Origin: Bacillota bacterium | GTDB taxonomy: Bacteria > Bacillota > Clostridia > Lachnospirales > Lachnospiraceae | NCBI GenBank assembly: GCA_023421075.1 | Contig: JAEZUM010000058.1 | Location: 1 to 64,000 of the forward strand | DNA: 64,000 nucleotides | Direction of reading: 5' to 3' | Shown here: positions 46,244 to 55,684 of the stretch, in pieces | How positions within the stretch are numbered: the stretch's first letter is position 1 | Layout of the letters: each line of letters opens with the position of its first letter | Position numbers and translations under genes: made by a program | Notes under the pieces: model-generated | Told to the model about the DNA's origin: nothing | Databases searched by the model: none | The model's input: only the letters and a program-made list of their open reading frames with translations

Positions 46244-47422
46244 ATGTCAAGAAAAATACTGATTGTAGATGATGAAGTCCAATTGTTGAAGGTGTTAAAG
46301 AAAGTATTCATGAAGTCGGACTATCACATCTTTGTGGCGGAAAGTGGGAATGAGGCATTGGAGCTTTTGGCTGTGGAGCCAATCGATATGATAATTACGG
46401 ATCTACGAATGCCTGGTATGGATGGATATGAACTCTTATCCGTGGTAAAGAGAAGGTATCCGGATGTGATACGTATCGTATTGAGTGGTTATGCGGACGA
46501 GAAAATGATCTATCAGCTCTTTAAAAACAACCTGACAAAAATGTGTATCTACAAACCATGGGATAATGCTTCCTTAATACAGAATATCAATCAGATTTTC
46601 GAATTGAATCATATTCTGACCGGCAATCGTATCCTACAGGTTATCAAGAATCTGGAGCAGCTTCCGGTTATGAATAATATGTATGGAGAGCTCTGTGAAC
46701 TCATGGATTCGAATGCGGGAATCGACGAGATAGAACGCTTACTGATGAAGGATCAATCGATTGTGGCATCAATCTTACATATAGCCAATTCCGCATTCTT
46801 TCATATCAATACAGGCTCCTTAAAGAAAGCGATCGCTTACCTTGGTTTAAATCAGACTAAAAATATTGTATTGGTTGCAAGCATTACCAATTCGAATGCG
46901 AAAAGCGGTAAACTTAAGTCCATGTATGAGCTGTTTTCAACACATTCGGTTATTACAAATAAAATATGTAATATGATTTATAAGGACCTGCTGTTAAAGG
47001 AGATTCCCCCGGATAATTCCTGTATTGGCTTACTTCATGGAATTGGAAGGATGGTCTTAATGGACAACTTTGCTTCTCAATACGAGAAAATCATACATCA
47101 ATGGAGAGCGGGCGAAGGGCAATTATATCAGATCGAAATGGATGCACTTGGGGTGTGTCATCAGGAATTAAGCGGATATCTTCTTGATTGGTGGGGTCTG
47201 CCCTATAGCTTAGTGGAGCCGATTCTTTATCACCACGCCCCCTGGGAGGAAGGCGTCATCAACAAAGAATTAACCTTTGTCCTGTATGTCGCAGATTATT
47301 ATGCTATGAAGTTTATGAAAGAACCGTGGCCGGAGATATTGGATGAGAAGGCGTTTGAATACCTGGGCTTCAAGAAAGAGCTATTGGAAAGCAAGCTGAA
47401 TAAGAAATTAAGTATATCATAA
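46244..47422 (+). CDS. REC-HDOD response regulator
   Basis: This 392-residue protein has a receiver domain (about 1-120; acceptor Asp53 in ITDLRMPGMDG, Lys in YKPWD) followed by an HDOD domain (about 150-350), which resembles HD phosphohydrolases but lacks the metal site. AAGGAGGTG precedes the ATG. Its partners are the kinase upstream and the REC-HTH regulator 29 bp downstream. HDOD proteins act as signalling hubs, not enzymes. The target is not known. Confidence 0.87.
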   Translation: MSRKILIVDDEVQLLKVLKKVFMKSDYHIFVAESGNEALELLAVEPIDMIITDLRMPGMDGYELLSVVKRRYPDVIRIVLSGYADEKMIYQLFKNNLTKMCIYKPWDNASLIQNINQIFELNHILTGNRILQVIKNLEQLPVMNNMYGELCELMDSNAGIDEIERLLMKDQSIVASILHIANSAFFHINTGSLKKAIAYLGLNQTKNIVLVASITNSNAKSGKLKSMYELFSTHSVITNKICNMIYKDLLLKEIPPDNSCIGLLHGIGRMVLMDNFASQYEKIIHQWRAGEGQLYQIEMDALGVCHQELSGYLLDWWGLPYSLVEPILYHHAPWEEGVINKELTFVLYVADYYAMKFMKEPWPEILDEKAFEYLGFKKELLESKLNKKLSIS

Positions 47423-47451
47423 TCAACAAATATACTGAGAAGGGGATTGTT

Positions 47452-48687
47452 ATGAAAAATCAGCCTCAGATACTCATCGTGGATGATGAGCCTATTATTC
47501 GGAAGACGATTAAGAAATTACTCTCAAAATATAATCTGGAGGTTTACCTGACCGGTTCTCCTATGGAGGCTCTTGATCTGATAAAACGAGAGCCGATTGA
47601 TTTGGTCTTGAGTGATCAAAGAATGCCGGAAATGGACGGACTTTCTCTTATTGCACAAGTAAAGGAGCTTTCGCCGAACACGATATGTATCTTGATGAGT
47701 GGACACTCGGATGTTGATCTATTGGTTACCGCCATTAACAGTGGGAGCATTTATCAGTATATTCCTAAGCCCTGGGAGAATGAGAAGTTCCTGAAAACAA
47801 TCTTTAAGGCTCTGGAGGTACAGATTGAAGAGATCGAACAAAATACAATCGTTCAGAAGCTATTCGCGAACAAAAAATGGATTGAAACGCTGAGTCAGAC
47901 CAGATTGACAAGGAGAAGTGATTTCTTAAATAATATCATTAAACATGACACAGCGATATCAGAGGAGCTGAAGAGGGAAGCCAAGAACTTTGATGTGGAA
48001 TTGGAAGGTACATACCAGCTTTGCCTGTTGTCCACCGTGAATTCGGCATTGATCAAGAATAACTCTCAAATAGCCGATTTGGGTTCAAAAAATGAATTGG
48101 TATTTGTGATTAATATGATCCCGAACTGTATCGCCTGGAGCTGTGATGAATTTATCTGTATTCTTTTATCGGGTGAAGTAGCTATGGAAGGCACAAGGAT
48201 TAAGAACTGGATCAGTAATATTACGGATATCGTTGCGGAGTATTGTACGAATCGATTTACAATGGGAATCAGTAACAGGCATTGTGGGCTTGAGGAGTTA
48301 AAGAGCAGTTATCATCAGGCATACCATGCATATCTGACGGTTCGTGGAGCAGATCAGGGACAATCCGGAATAGCTTATTATGAAGAGCTTGGGTCATTAC
48401 AGCTTTTGACCAGCCTGAACGGTAGTGCCGAGGCAGATGAATTTATCGAGCATACGCTCGGAAGCCTAATCAAATATGATAAAGAAAAAGGCAGTAATTT
48501 GCTCCAGACTTTAGATGTGTATCTGAGAACCGCAAGTATGAAGGAAGCGGCTGAGAAGCTCTATATCCATACGAAGACAATGATATTTCGCAAAAACCGT
48601 ATTGAGAAAATTCTAGAACGATCACTGGAGGATTATGAAACCAGATTAAGCCTGGGAATTGCCTTAAAGCTTTATTCCTTACGATGA
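47452..48687 (+). CDS. Response regulator with PucR-type C-terminal HTH
   Basis: This 411-residue protein has a receiver domain (about 1-120; Asp55 in VLSDQRMPEMDG, KPWEN near 105). A central region of about 130-310 looks like the degenerate GGDEF/CdaR-type domain that precedes PucR helix-turn-helix. The C-terminal 60 residues contain LHIHTKTMIFRKNRIEKI-like elements of HTH_30 (actual reading: YIHTKTMIFRKNRIEKI). It is the probable DNA-binding output of this kinase cluster. AGAAGGGG precedes ATG 47452; a terminator follows. Confidence 0.82.
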   Translation: MKNQPQILIVDDEPIIRKTIKKLLSKYNLEVYLTGSPMEALDLIKREPIDLVLSDQRMPEMDGLSLIAQVKELSPNTICILMSGHSDVDLLVTAINSGSIYQYIPKPWENEKFLKTIFKALEVQIEEIEQNTIVQKLFANKKWIETLSQTRLTRRSDFLNNIIKHDTAISEELKREAKNFDVELEGTYQLCLLSTVNSALIKNNSQIADLGSKNELVFVINMIPNCIAWSCDEFICILLSGEVAMEGTRIKNWISNITDIVAEYCTNRFTMGISNRHCGLEELKSSYHQAYHAYLTVRGADQGQSGIAYYEELGSLQLLTSLNGSAEADEFIEHTLGSLIKYDKEKGSNLLQTLDVYLRTASMKEAAEKLYIHTKTMIFRKNRIEKILERSLEDYETRLSLGIALKLYSLR

Positions 48688-48713
48688 TATATCCAATCAA
48701 GCAGAGTAAATTG

Positions 48714-48752
48714 CCCTCTATTATCCCTTAGGGATAACGGAGGGTCTTTTTT
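48714..48752 (+). terminator. Terminator of the GAF-kinase operon
   Basis: The arms CCCTCTATTATCCC and GGGATAACGGAGGG form a strong stem with loop TTA and are followed by T6. Confidence 0.9.
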
Positions 48753-48780
48753 GATGCATATTATTAGCCTGTATCGAGAA

Positions 48781-48808
48781 TTGCCAGAAGAGACAATTGC
48801 ATTATAAT
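48781..48808 (+). promoter_or_regulatory. Promoter of the HPt/cheW/MCP unit
   Basis: TTGCCA and TATAAT are separated by 16 bp, about 70 bases upstream of the HPt gene. Confidence 0.65.
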
Positions 48809-48878
48809 AAAAATATAGTTATTCATACAAAATTAGTAGGAAATAAAATCCTAACAAATAAAGCGAGGAGGAATGACG

Positions 48879-49301
48879 ATGACGGAATACACTGAGAATG
48901 ACTCTCTCACCATGATATATATTTATAAAACCTCTGATTTATTGGAGCAATTGGAGCAGTTGATACTGTCAGGCGAAGGTGTAGACAGCTTCAGTCCTTC
49001 TTCGATTAATGAAGTTTTCAGAATAATGCATACATTGAAAGGCTCCTCTTCAATGATGATGTATCAGAGTATAACAAAGCTGGCTCATACCTTAGAGGAT
49101 ATATTTTATTATCTTCGGGAAGAGGATCCAAAGCAGGTGGATTACTCTTTACTATCCGATTTGGTATTAGAAGGGATTGATTTCATAAAATTTACCATTG
49201 AGAAGATCAGCGTAGGAGAGAGTGCCGAAGTAGAGGATGAAGGATTATTCAAGAAAATGCAGGAATTTTTAATTGATACAAAGAGGAAGAATGCATACTA
49301 A
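48879..49301 (+). CDS. Stand-alone HPt domain protein (CheA P1-like)
   Basis: This 140-residue protein is one histidine phosphotransfer domain. The acceptor His51 is in IMHTLKGSSSMM, as in the P1 domain of CheA, and four helices are expected. There is no kinase core. The start at ATG 48879 is six bases behind AGGAGG; ATG 48873 touches the site. It is placed before cheW and a chemoreceptor, so it might serve a distributed CheA-like relay. The kinase is not visible nearby. Confidence 0.8.
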   Translation: MTEYTENDSLTMIYIYKTSDLLEQLEQLILSGEGVDSFSPSSINEVFRIMHTLKGSSSMMMYQSITKLAHTLEDIFYYLREEDPKQVDYSLLSDLVLEGIDFIKFTIEKISVGESAEVEDEGLFKKMQEFLIDTKRKNAY

Positions 49302-49407
49302 TATGGAGATAAAATGCTTCATCCGGATTGCTTCACCTTAACAAGGAGTGCAATATTAGTTCAATATTGGATGCAAGGACATGATTGGTAACAGAAAGGA
49401 GCAACCG

Positions 49408-49782
49408 ATGACAGATAGGATGGAATATGAATTAGATTTAACGGAGGATACACAGAGAGACAGGTATCTGACCTTTTCCTTAGGGAAAGAAAGCTACGGA
49501 ATTGAGATCAGGTATGTCACAGAAATTGTCGGGATGCAGGCAATAACGAGCTTACCGGAGTTGATAGAGTATTTGAAGGGAGTAATTAATCTCAGAGGGA
49601 AGATTGTTCCTGTTATGGATATGAGGCTTCGCTTTCATAAGGAGGCTATTACATATAACGAACGAACCTGTATAATAATTGTTGAGATCGGGGATATAAC
49701 CGTTGGATTAATTGTCGACGGGGTGTCAGAGGTTGTAACAATACCGGACAACGATATTGAAGATAAGCCGTATATGAAGTAG
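49408..49782 (+). CDS. CheW-like coupling protein, C-terminally truncated
   Basis: This 124-residue CheW-like protein couples receptors to CheA. It keeps the N-terminal RYLTFSLGKESYGIEIRYVT and the LRGKIVPVMDMR motif near residue 75, but ends KPYMK after about 124 residues, when CheW proteins usually run to 140-170 and end with a YIKGI strand and a final helix. The stop codon comes from sequence that, in another frame, continues into the chemoreceptor downstream. This is best explained by a deletion that removed the 3' end of cheW and the 5' end of the receptor. ATG 49408 has AAAGGAG upstream. Confidence 0.83.
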   Translation: MTDRMEYELDLTEDTQRDRYLTFSLGKESYGIEIRYVTEIVGMQAITSLPELIEYLKGVINLRGKIVPVMDMRLRFHKEAITYNERTCIIIVEIGDITVGLIVDGVSEVVTIPDNDIEDKPYMK

Positions 49783-49814
49783 ATGAGGCACTGAATGCTT
49801 TAATCGAGCTGAGG

Positions 49815-51152
49815 ATGAAGGAAATAAATAATACCTTGAACTATAATGAAGAAAGCTATACAAGAGAAACAACAATTATGATCATAATTGTGGCAATCGG
49901 TGTCCTTGCAGCCATACTACTTGGAGTTTATCTATCCGGAATGATCAGCAGACCGGTTAATAAAATGGTAAAGGCGGCACAGCTGCTCGCGGTAGGGGAT
50001 GTCAATGCACAAGTCGATGCAACCACAAAGGATGAGGTTGGTAAGCTGGCAGAAGCCTTTGGTAACATGATACATAGTATACGTAAGCAAGCCCAGGCAG
50101 TGGAGCAGCTTGCGGGCGGGGATCTGACAGTAGAGGTGGAAGTACGTTCGGAAAATGACCTTTTGGGAAGAAAGCTCTCGGAGCTGATCCATAAAAATAA
50201 CGAGATACTTTCCAATATCGCAATCGCTTCCGATCAGGTAGCGGATGGATCAAAACAGATCTCTGATGCAAGCATTGCGCTTTCTTCCGGAGCGACGGAG
50301 CAGGCAAGTGCCATAGAAGAGCTGACCGCTTCTCTGGAGGAAATATCCTCACAAACAAAACAAAATGCATTAAATGCAGATCAGGCGAATGAGCTCACCG
50401 GTGAAGCAAAAACGAATGCGGTTAAAGGCAATAATCAAATGAAAGAAATGCTGAAGGCAATGGTAGAAATAAACGAGTCTTCAGAGAATATCTCCAAAAT
50501 AATTAAGGTAATCGATGATATCGCCTTTCAGACGAATATTCTTGCACTAAATGCTGCAGTTGAGGCTGCAAGAGCCGGACAGCATGGAAAAGGGTTTGCG
50601 GTTGTAGCCGAAGAGGTCAGAAATCTTGCCGCACGATCCGCTAATGCTGCAAAGGAAACCACAGATATGATTGAGTCCTCGATTAAAAAAGCGGATGGAG
50701 GTACTAAGATTGCAAAGGAAACAGCGGATGCCTTTCAGACCATCGTTAACCGGATCGAAGATATTGCTGGCATAGTTGATAAGATTGCAGTGGCTTCCAA
50801 TGAGCAGTCCATAGGAATAGAGCAGATCAATCAGGGTATTATGCAGGTTGCTCAGGTGGTACAGACGAATTCTGCGACATCCCAGGAGGAGGCAGCAGCC
50901 AGTGAAGAATTGTATAGTCAGGCAACTGTTTTGAAGGAGATGGTGGGTCAATTCAAACTGAGAGATAATCATAAAGGGCTTTCTTATAGAGAAGAATTAA
51001 CTCCTGAGATAATTGCCCTGATTGAGAATCTGAAGCATAAGAATGAAAAAAATACCATTGAGAAGAGCAGCTTTAATAAAGGCTATAAGGCAGAATATAA
51101 TAAAGATAAGCCTAAGATACGATTGAACGACTTGGAGTTCGGGAAATATTAA
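49815..51152 (+). CDS. Methyl-accepting chemotaxis protein, N-terminally truncated
   Basis: This 445-residue protein keeps one transmembrane helix (about 19-41), HAMP (about 42-100) and the MCP signalling domain with the tip FQTNILALNAAVEAARAGQ near residue 240. The first transmembrane helix and extracellular sensor are missing. Before the ATG, the same frame is open back to about 49776 and reads as the end of a four-helix sensor (DEALNALIEL). The junction with cheW at 49770-49782 indicates a deletion. Translation from ATG 49815 has only GAGCTGAGG upstream, so expression may be poor. The C-terminal tail lacks a clear CheR pentapeptide. Confidence 0.85.
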   Translation: MKEINNTLNYNEESYTRETTIMIIIVAIGVLAAILLGVYLSGMISRPVNKMVKAAQLLAVGDVNAQVDATTKDEVGKLAEAFGNMIHSIRKQAQAVEQLAGGDLTVEVEVRSENDLLGRKLSELIHKNNEILSNIAIASDQVADGSKQISDASIALSSGATEQASAIEELTASLEEISSQTKQNALNADQANELTGEAKTNAVKGNNQMKEMLKAMVEINESSENISKIIKVIDDIAFQTNILALNAAVEAARAGQHGKGFAVVAEEVRNLAARSANAAKETTDMIESSIKKADGGTKIAKETADAFQTIVNRIEDIAGIVDKIAVASNEQSIGIEQINQGIMQVAQVVQTNSATSQEEAAASEELYSQATVLKEMVGQFKLRDNHKGLSYREELTPEIIALIENLKHKNEKNTIEKSSFNKGYKAEYNKDKPKIRLNDLEFGKY

Positions 51153-51214
51153 AGCATTGATGGTATCACATTGTATCAACTACTGATGAGAATATAAGTT
51201 TAAAATCATAAGAT

Positions 51215-51254
51215 AAAAGGGATTAGAAGAGAGAAAGGCTTCTGATCTCTTTTT
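51215..51254 (+). terminator. Terminator of the chemoreceptor gene
   Basis: The arms AAAAGGGATTAGAAG and CTTCTGATCTCTTTTT form an imperfect stem around a nine-base loop and are followed by T. Confidence 0.78.
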
Positions 51255-51338
51255 GATTGACGAAATTCGGAAACAAGCGTAAAATGTTTTAACACAATAT
51301 TACAATACAAATTATAAAGAGAGAAAAGGGTAGTCATT

Positions 51339-52685
51339 ATGTATGAACAGAAGAATCTGGTGAAGGGCAACGTAGCAAAGCAACTGATTATATTCGCCAT
51401 TCCATTCATTATTTCTAACATTATTCAGACGCTTTATAGCGTCGCTGACATGGTAATCGTCGGTCAATTCAACGGAACAGCCAGCATGTCCGGAGTCAAT
51501 ATCGGTGGACAGGTCACCATGATCATCCTGAATGTAGCGGTAGGGATCAGTACAGGAGGAACCATCATGATTGCTCAGTCCGTCGGAGCAGAGAAGACGG
51601 GAAAGCTTCAGAAAATCATCGGTACTCTATTATCGACCTTGATTGTCTCGGCGGTTGTTTTGACTTTATTCATGCTGTTATTCAAGGACCCAATTCTTCG
51701 AATGATACATACACCACAGGAATCCTTTGGTGAAGCAAGTATTTATCTCATGGTGACGGCTCTTGGAACCGTGTTTATCTTCGGATATAATGCGCTCAGT
51801 GCAATCATGCGTGGTATGGGAGACAGTAAAAGCCCTCTTTATTTTGTGGCCATTGCCTGTGTGACCAATATTGCGCTTGACCTGGTCTTGGTGGGTGGAT
51901 TAAAGCAGGGAGCCTTTGGCGCGGCGATCGCGACGATAGTATCGCAAGCCATCAGTATGATATTATGTGTTATCTATCTTCGAAGGAAGAAATTTGTATT
52001 TGACTTTCAGCTTAAATCCTTCCGGATCGATCTGGTACAGCTAAGGAACATCCTTAAGCTGGGTATCCCGCTTACGATTCAGAACCTGATTAGTAATTTA
52101 TCCTTCCTGTTCATGACTGCACTGGTTAACAACATGGGAGTTACCGCTTCTGCAGCAGTTGGTGCAGTGGGTAAATACAATGGATTTGCAATCCTGCCGG
52201 CGATCGCCATGAATGCGGCAGTATCCGCAATGGTAGCCCAGAATATCGGAGCAGAGAGAGAAGACAGAGCGATTAAGACGATGCTTACGGGAATGGGATT
52301 GGCTTATGCGATCTCCATTCCGATCTTCATCCTTACAACACTCTTTCCACAGGAGGTTCTACGTATGTTCTCAGCCGATCCGGAGTTGATTGCGGTAGGG
52401 GTGCCTTATCTGCGCGTGTTCTCCATTGATTATCTGCTGGTGCCGGTTGCCTTCTGTCTGATCGGCTTCTGCATCGGTACGGGGCATACCACCTTTTCCT
52501 TATTCAGTAATATCATGTCAGCGATTGTAATCCGCATTCCGATGGCCTATCTCTTGAGTGAAGTGGCAGGGCTTGGACTGCCTGGAGTAGGGCTTGCAGT
52601 TCCTCTCGCCTCTGCTACAGCAGTTATCCTTGGCTTATGGTTTTTCTTCTCAGGACGCTGGAAACGAAGGACGGTAAAATTATAG
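51339..52685 (+). CDS. MATE family efflux transporter
   Basis: This 448-residue twelve-helix MATE protein is distinct from the one at 43150. The N-terminus LIIFAIPFIISNIIQTLYSV and the matching inner repeat are diagnostic. It belongs to the group common in clostridia and annotated as DinF/NorM-like. ATG 51339 has AAAAGGG upstream. The substrate cannot be predicted. Confidence 0.88.
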   Translation: MYEQKNLVKGNVAKQLIIFAIPFIISNIIQTLYSVADMVIVGQFNGTASMSGVNIGGQVTMIILNVAVGISTGGTIMIAQSVGAEKTGKLQKIIGTLLSTLIVSAVVLTLFMLLFKDPILRMIHTPQESFGEASIYLMVTALGTVFIFGYNALSAIMRGMGDSKSPLYFVAIACVTNIALDLVLVGGLKQGAFGAAIATIVSQAISMILCVIYLRRKKFVFDFQLKSFRIDLVQLRNILKLGIPLTIQNLISNLSFLFMTALVNNMGVTASAAVGAVGKYNGFAILPAIAMNAAVSAMVAQNIGAEREDRAIKTMLTGMGLAYAISIPIFILTTLFPQEVLRMFSADPELIAVGVPYLRVFSIDYLLVPVAFCLIGFCIGTGHTTFSLFSNIMSAIVIRIPMAYLLSEVAGLGLPGVGLAVPLASATAVILGLWFFFSGRWKRRTVKL

Positions 52686-52766
52686 CAACGATAAAACAAA
52701 ACTAATAGGACCGGGGATTTTCCTATATCAGTAACGAATATTGCCATCGCCGAAGGGAGGAAGGAT

Positions 52767-53417
52767 ATGCTAAAGCTTCGATTAAAGTTCATCAGGGTAG
52801 ACTATGATCAGATTGCACAAGTGCTGCTTCCGGAAGCATTGGAGGGTGCTGAGGAGAGTACAAGCTTATCGATGCGTTTGGCTGGAAGGCTTCTGGTGAA
52901 GGATGGAGAGGCCAGCAGCCTTGCAAAGGGCGTACTAAAGCTGATACCGCAGCAGGCAAAGGATTCCTTCGCTTATCATCTGGTTCAACGTAATCAGGAG
53001 AAGATCAGGGAAAAACTCAATCAATTTCTGGTGCGGGAGCTTAAGGGACTTTTTATAGAGAAGTTACAAATTCTAGATACGGATAAGGTGGTGTATGATG
53101 TGATTAAGCTGGAGGCTACACTTAATGAGATTGATTATGAATCGGTGTTAGGACAATTAGTTATGAAGCTTCTTACAAATCTGTCGCAGAAGTCCGATCA
53201 ATCCGGGCGATTAGCCAAGACGTTTCTATCCTTGGGCAATGCTCCGGGAGAGATGGTGTCTGCGGCATTGTCGGTATTATCTCAGGAAGCGAAGGATCAG
53301 CTTTTGATTGACCTATTCTCAAACTGTCAGGAGGATGTTCTGGCCAATCTGAACCGTGTACTTGATGAGCAGGGTATTTCTGCTCGGGTAGCGAAGTTGA
53401 AGGTTATTAAGGAGTAA
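52767..53417 (+). CDS. Protein of unknown function, helical
   Basis: I do not recognise this 216-residue protein. It has no signal peptide or membrane helix. It is Leu- and Lys-rich and predicted largely helical. Two segments look related: ILPEALEGAEESTS-like before residue 40 (actual: LLPEALEGAEESTS) and SVLSQEAKDQLLIDLFS near 175, which echoes LKLIPQQAKDSFAYHL near 65. This may be an internal duplication. GGGAGGAAGG precedes ATG 52767. It is a single gene with its own terminator. Confidence 0.6.
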   Translation: MLKLRLKFIRVDYDQIAQVLLPEALEGAEESTSLSMRLAGRLLVKDGEASSLAKGVLKLIPQQAKDSFAYHLVQRNQEKIREKLNQFLVRELKGLFIEKLQILDTDKVVYDVIKLEATLNEIDYESVLGQLVMKLLTNLSQKSDQSGRLAKTFLSLGNAPGEMVSAALSVLSQEAKDQLLIDLFSNCQEDVLANLNRVLDEQGISARVAKLKVIKE

Positions 53418-53487
53418 TCCTGGGATGAAAGGTAATAGTGGGTTATGTTACCCGCTATCAGGCAATGCATCATTATATTATTGTTAA

Positions 53488-53564
53488 AAATGCCCCACGT
53501 TCTCTGTGGAATGCTTGTCGGTACATCAGCCGATCAGGATTTCCTTTGAGAACGTGGGGCATTT
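53488..53564. terminator. Terminator between convergent genes
   Basis: The 17-bp arms AAATGCCCCACGTTCTC and GAGAACGTGGGGCATTT are perfect complements around a 43-base loop, which itself can fold. Confidence 0.85.
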
Positions 53565-53570
53565 GCCTTC

Positions 53571-54470
53571 CTATAACACGGAAATGGGATAATACAGATC
53601 GCATTCCGAGTAGTTCTTGTTGCACCTGGAATAGTGGATCAGCTCAAAATGAAAGCTCTCCTCCAAATGAAAGTCGATGGTCGGCATCCAGGTCTCAAAT
53701 ACATATTTCCAGATAGACTCAAGCGTCTTCGACGAGATATCCTCCGGGCGATGGGGTCCCATATAGGTAAATACACCGTATTTGTGTGCTTTGATATGCT
53801 TCACCTTCATGTCGGAGGGGATGATACTGTTTTCATTTATCTCAATGGAGGGCTGATAGAGTGTATAACCGGTGTGATTCCTTGGAACGGTGGTGAAGCC
53901 GATATAGGAATCCTTCTCGACAGGATTAATGACTCTGTGACGATGGTTATAGAAGAAGTCATTCCCATGACGATTGGCAATCTGATTACGGAGATTCTCT
54001 TCGATGCCTACCTGATACTCAATACCGGCAATGGAGAAGGCAGGTAATACCGTAATGGAGCGAAAGAAAATAAGACCCTCACCGGCACAGTTCATAAAAT
54101 CAGCATTAAAGCGGTCCAGAATCTTGATTGGAGTAGGGTTACGTCTCCACTTAGCAGGTGTTGTGCTATAGGCTTCTTTAAATACCCGGTTATAAGTACG
54201 CTCGCTGCCAAAGGAATACTTGGAGGATATGTAATCGATGCTATAACGGTCATTCAGAAGATCACTGAGCGATAAGGCAATTCTTCGAAGTCTTACATAC
54301 TCCATCAGACCAGTGTCCGTCGCACCCTTCCAGATCCGGAGCAAGTGAAACTTTGAGATATTAACGTTCTCTGAAATGGTATCCAAATTGATCGGTTCGA
54401 GTAGGTTATCTTCAATGTATGCTGTTGTGTTTTTGATTATCTCTAATAGGTAATTATCCATTTCAACCAT
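53571..54470 (-). CDS. AraC regulator with GyrI-like effector domain
   Basis: This 299-residue regulator has an N-terminal AraC-type HTH (about 8-108; DTISENVNISKFHLLRIWK) and a C-terminal GyrI-like/effector-binding domain (about 130-299; FSIAGIEYQVGIEE, IGFTTVP, HKYGVFTYMGP). This is the layout of Rob/SoxS-like or BmrR-like multidrug sensing regulators. ATG at 54470 (or 54461) has only a weak ribosome site. A nearby MATE pump at 51339 is a possible target, but no operator is seen. Confidence 0.86.
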   Translation of the reverse strand: MVEMDNYLLEIIKNTTAYIEDNLLEPINLDTISENVNISKFHLLRIWKGATDTGLMEYVRLRRIALSLSDLLNDRYSIDYISSKYSFGSERTYNRVFKEAYSTTPAKWRRNPTPIKILDRFNADFMNCAGEGLIFFRSITVLPAFSIAGIEYQVGIEENLRNQIANRHGNDFFYNHRHRVINPVEKDSYIGFTTVPRNHTGYTLYQPSIEINENSIIPSDMKVKHIKAHKYGVFTYMGPHRPEDISSKTLESIWKYVFETWMPTIDFHLEESFHFELIHYSRCNKNYSECDLYYPISVL

Positions 54471-54752
54471 CCATATCGGTTATTGTATCGATTTATGAGA
54501 CTTAATAAAGTTGTTGCTAAATTATAACATAGACCTTTGCTCTTAGCAATTTTTGTCCTGTTTCAGCCTTGATCACAGCAATTTTTGTCCGCAATTATCG
54601 GAATGCTGATGTATAATAGAAATCACGAAAACAGAACATATGTTTTAATATAATAATGCACCAGATTACAAGAAAAATCAATAGTTATTATGCAGAATTT
54701 AATAATTTCAGACAAGAAATATATTATCTCTATGGTGGAAGGGTGAGTTACA

Positions 54753-55664
54753 TTGTCAAACGAACAGGATTTAATGAAGCAACGATATCTGGAGGCAACG
54801 CAGAGCTTCATCGATAAGGTGAAGGAGGATCCGAATGTAATCGCAGTCATTGTTGCGGGGAGTCTTGCTTATGATCAGGTATGGGAGAAGAGTGATATTG
54901 ATATGACGCTGGTGGTCAGAGACCAGGCACTGAAGAATGAATCCTACTGCATCGTGGAGGATGACATAACGATCAATGTGTACCTGATCGTGCGCAGTGG
55001 CTTCAAGCGTTATCTCGATAGTCTGCAGGGAGGATCCTTCGGTCATTCTTATTTCTCAAGAGGTAAGATCATGTATTGTACCGATGACAGTCTCATTGAA
55101 TACTTTGAGGATTTTAAGCACATGGGAAGCGATGATCAGGCACACTCGGTATTCATGATTGCCTGTGAGCTGGTACATCTATGTGATAAATGCCGTAAAT
55201 GGCTCACCGTGAAGCGGGATCCGTTGTATGCACAGTTCTATCTGCTTAAGGCAGCAGATAATATTGCCCGGATGGAGGTGTGTCTGCATGGAGAATCACC
55301 TTCCAGAGAGGCCATTCTGAAGGCCTATGCGCTCAATCCCGAGATGATCACACCCTACTATCAGGGAGCGATGTCACATCATTATAGCGAAGAAGAGATT
55401 GAAGCTGCCATTGCAAAGCTCGAGGGGTATCTGGAGCAGCATCTGGAGGTCATTAAAAAACCGGTCCTTGCGTACATGTCCGATGGTGAGATGAAGACAG
55501 TTACGATGATCACAAAGTACTTCCGGAGTGACAGTCACTTTATCACAGGTATCTTTGACTTCCTGTGTGAAAAGGGTGTAATTGTTAAGGTGTCTCAGAC
55601 CATACGGATTACTCCTAAGAGTCGTAAGGCAGTAGAGGAGATGGCATATCAATATTATCAATAA
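54753..55664 (+). CDS. Nucleotidyltransferase-fold protein
   Basis: This 303-residue protein has a nucleotidyltransferase motif AGSLAYDQVWEKSDIDMTLV (G-S ... D-x-D) near residues 37-56. The helical middle and C-terminal parts (about 110-300) contain a winged-helix-like end (ITKYFRSDSHFITGIFDFL). Such proteins may modify small molecules, including antibiotics, or act as toxin-like enzymes. Initiation is at TTG 54753 behind GGAAGGGTGA. The UvrA-like gene starts 20 bp after its stop codon, so the pair is probably co-transcribed. The specific substrate is not known. Confidence 0.72.
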   Translation: MSNEQDLMKQRYLEATQSFIDKVKEDPNVIAVIVAGSLAYDQVWEKSDIDMTLVVRDQALKNESYCIVEDDITINVYLIVRSGFKRYLDSLQGGSFGHSYFSRGKIMYCTDDSLIEYFEDFKHMGSDDQAHSVFMIACELVHLCDKCRKWLTVKRDPLYAQFYLLKAADNIARMEVCLHGESPSREAILKAYALNPEMITPYYQGAMSHHYSEEEIEAAIAKLEGYLEQHLEVIKKPVLAYMSDGEMKTVTMITKYFRSDSHFITGIFDFLCEKGVIVKVSQTIRITPKSRKAVEEMAYQYYQ

Positions 55665-55684
55665 GCGGAAGTGAGGTAGATAAT

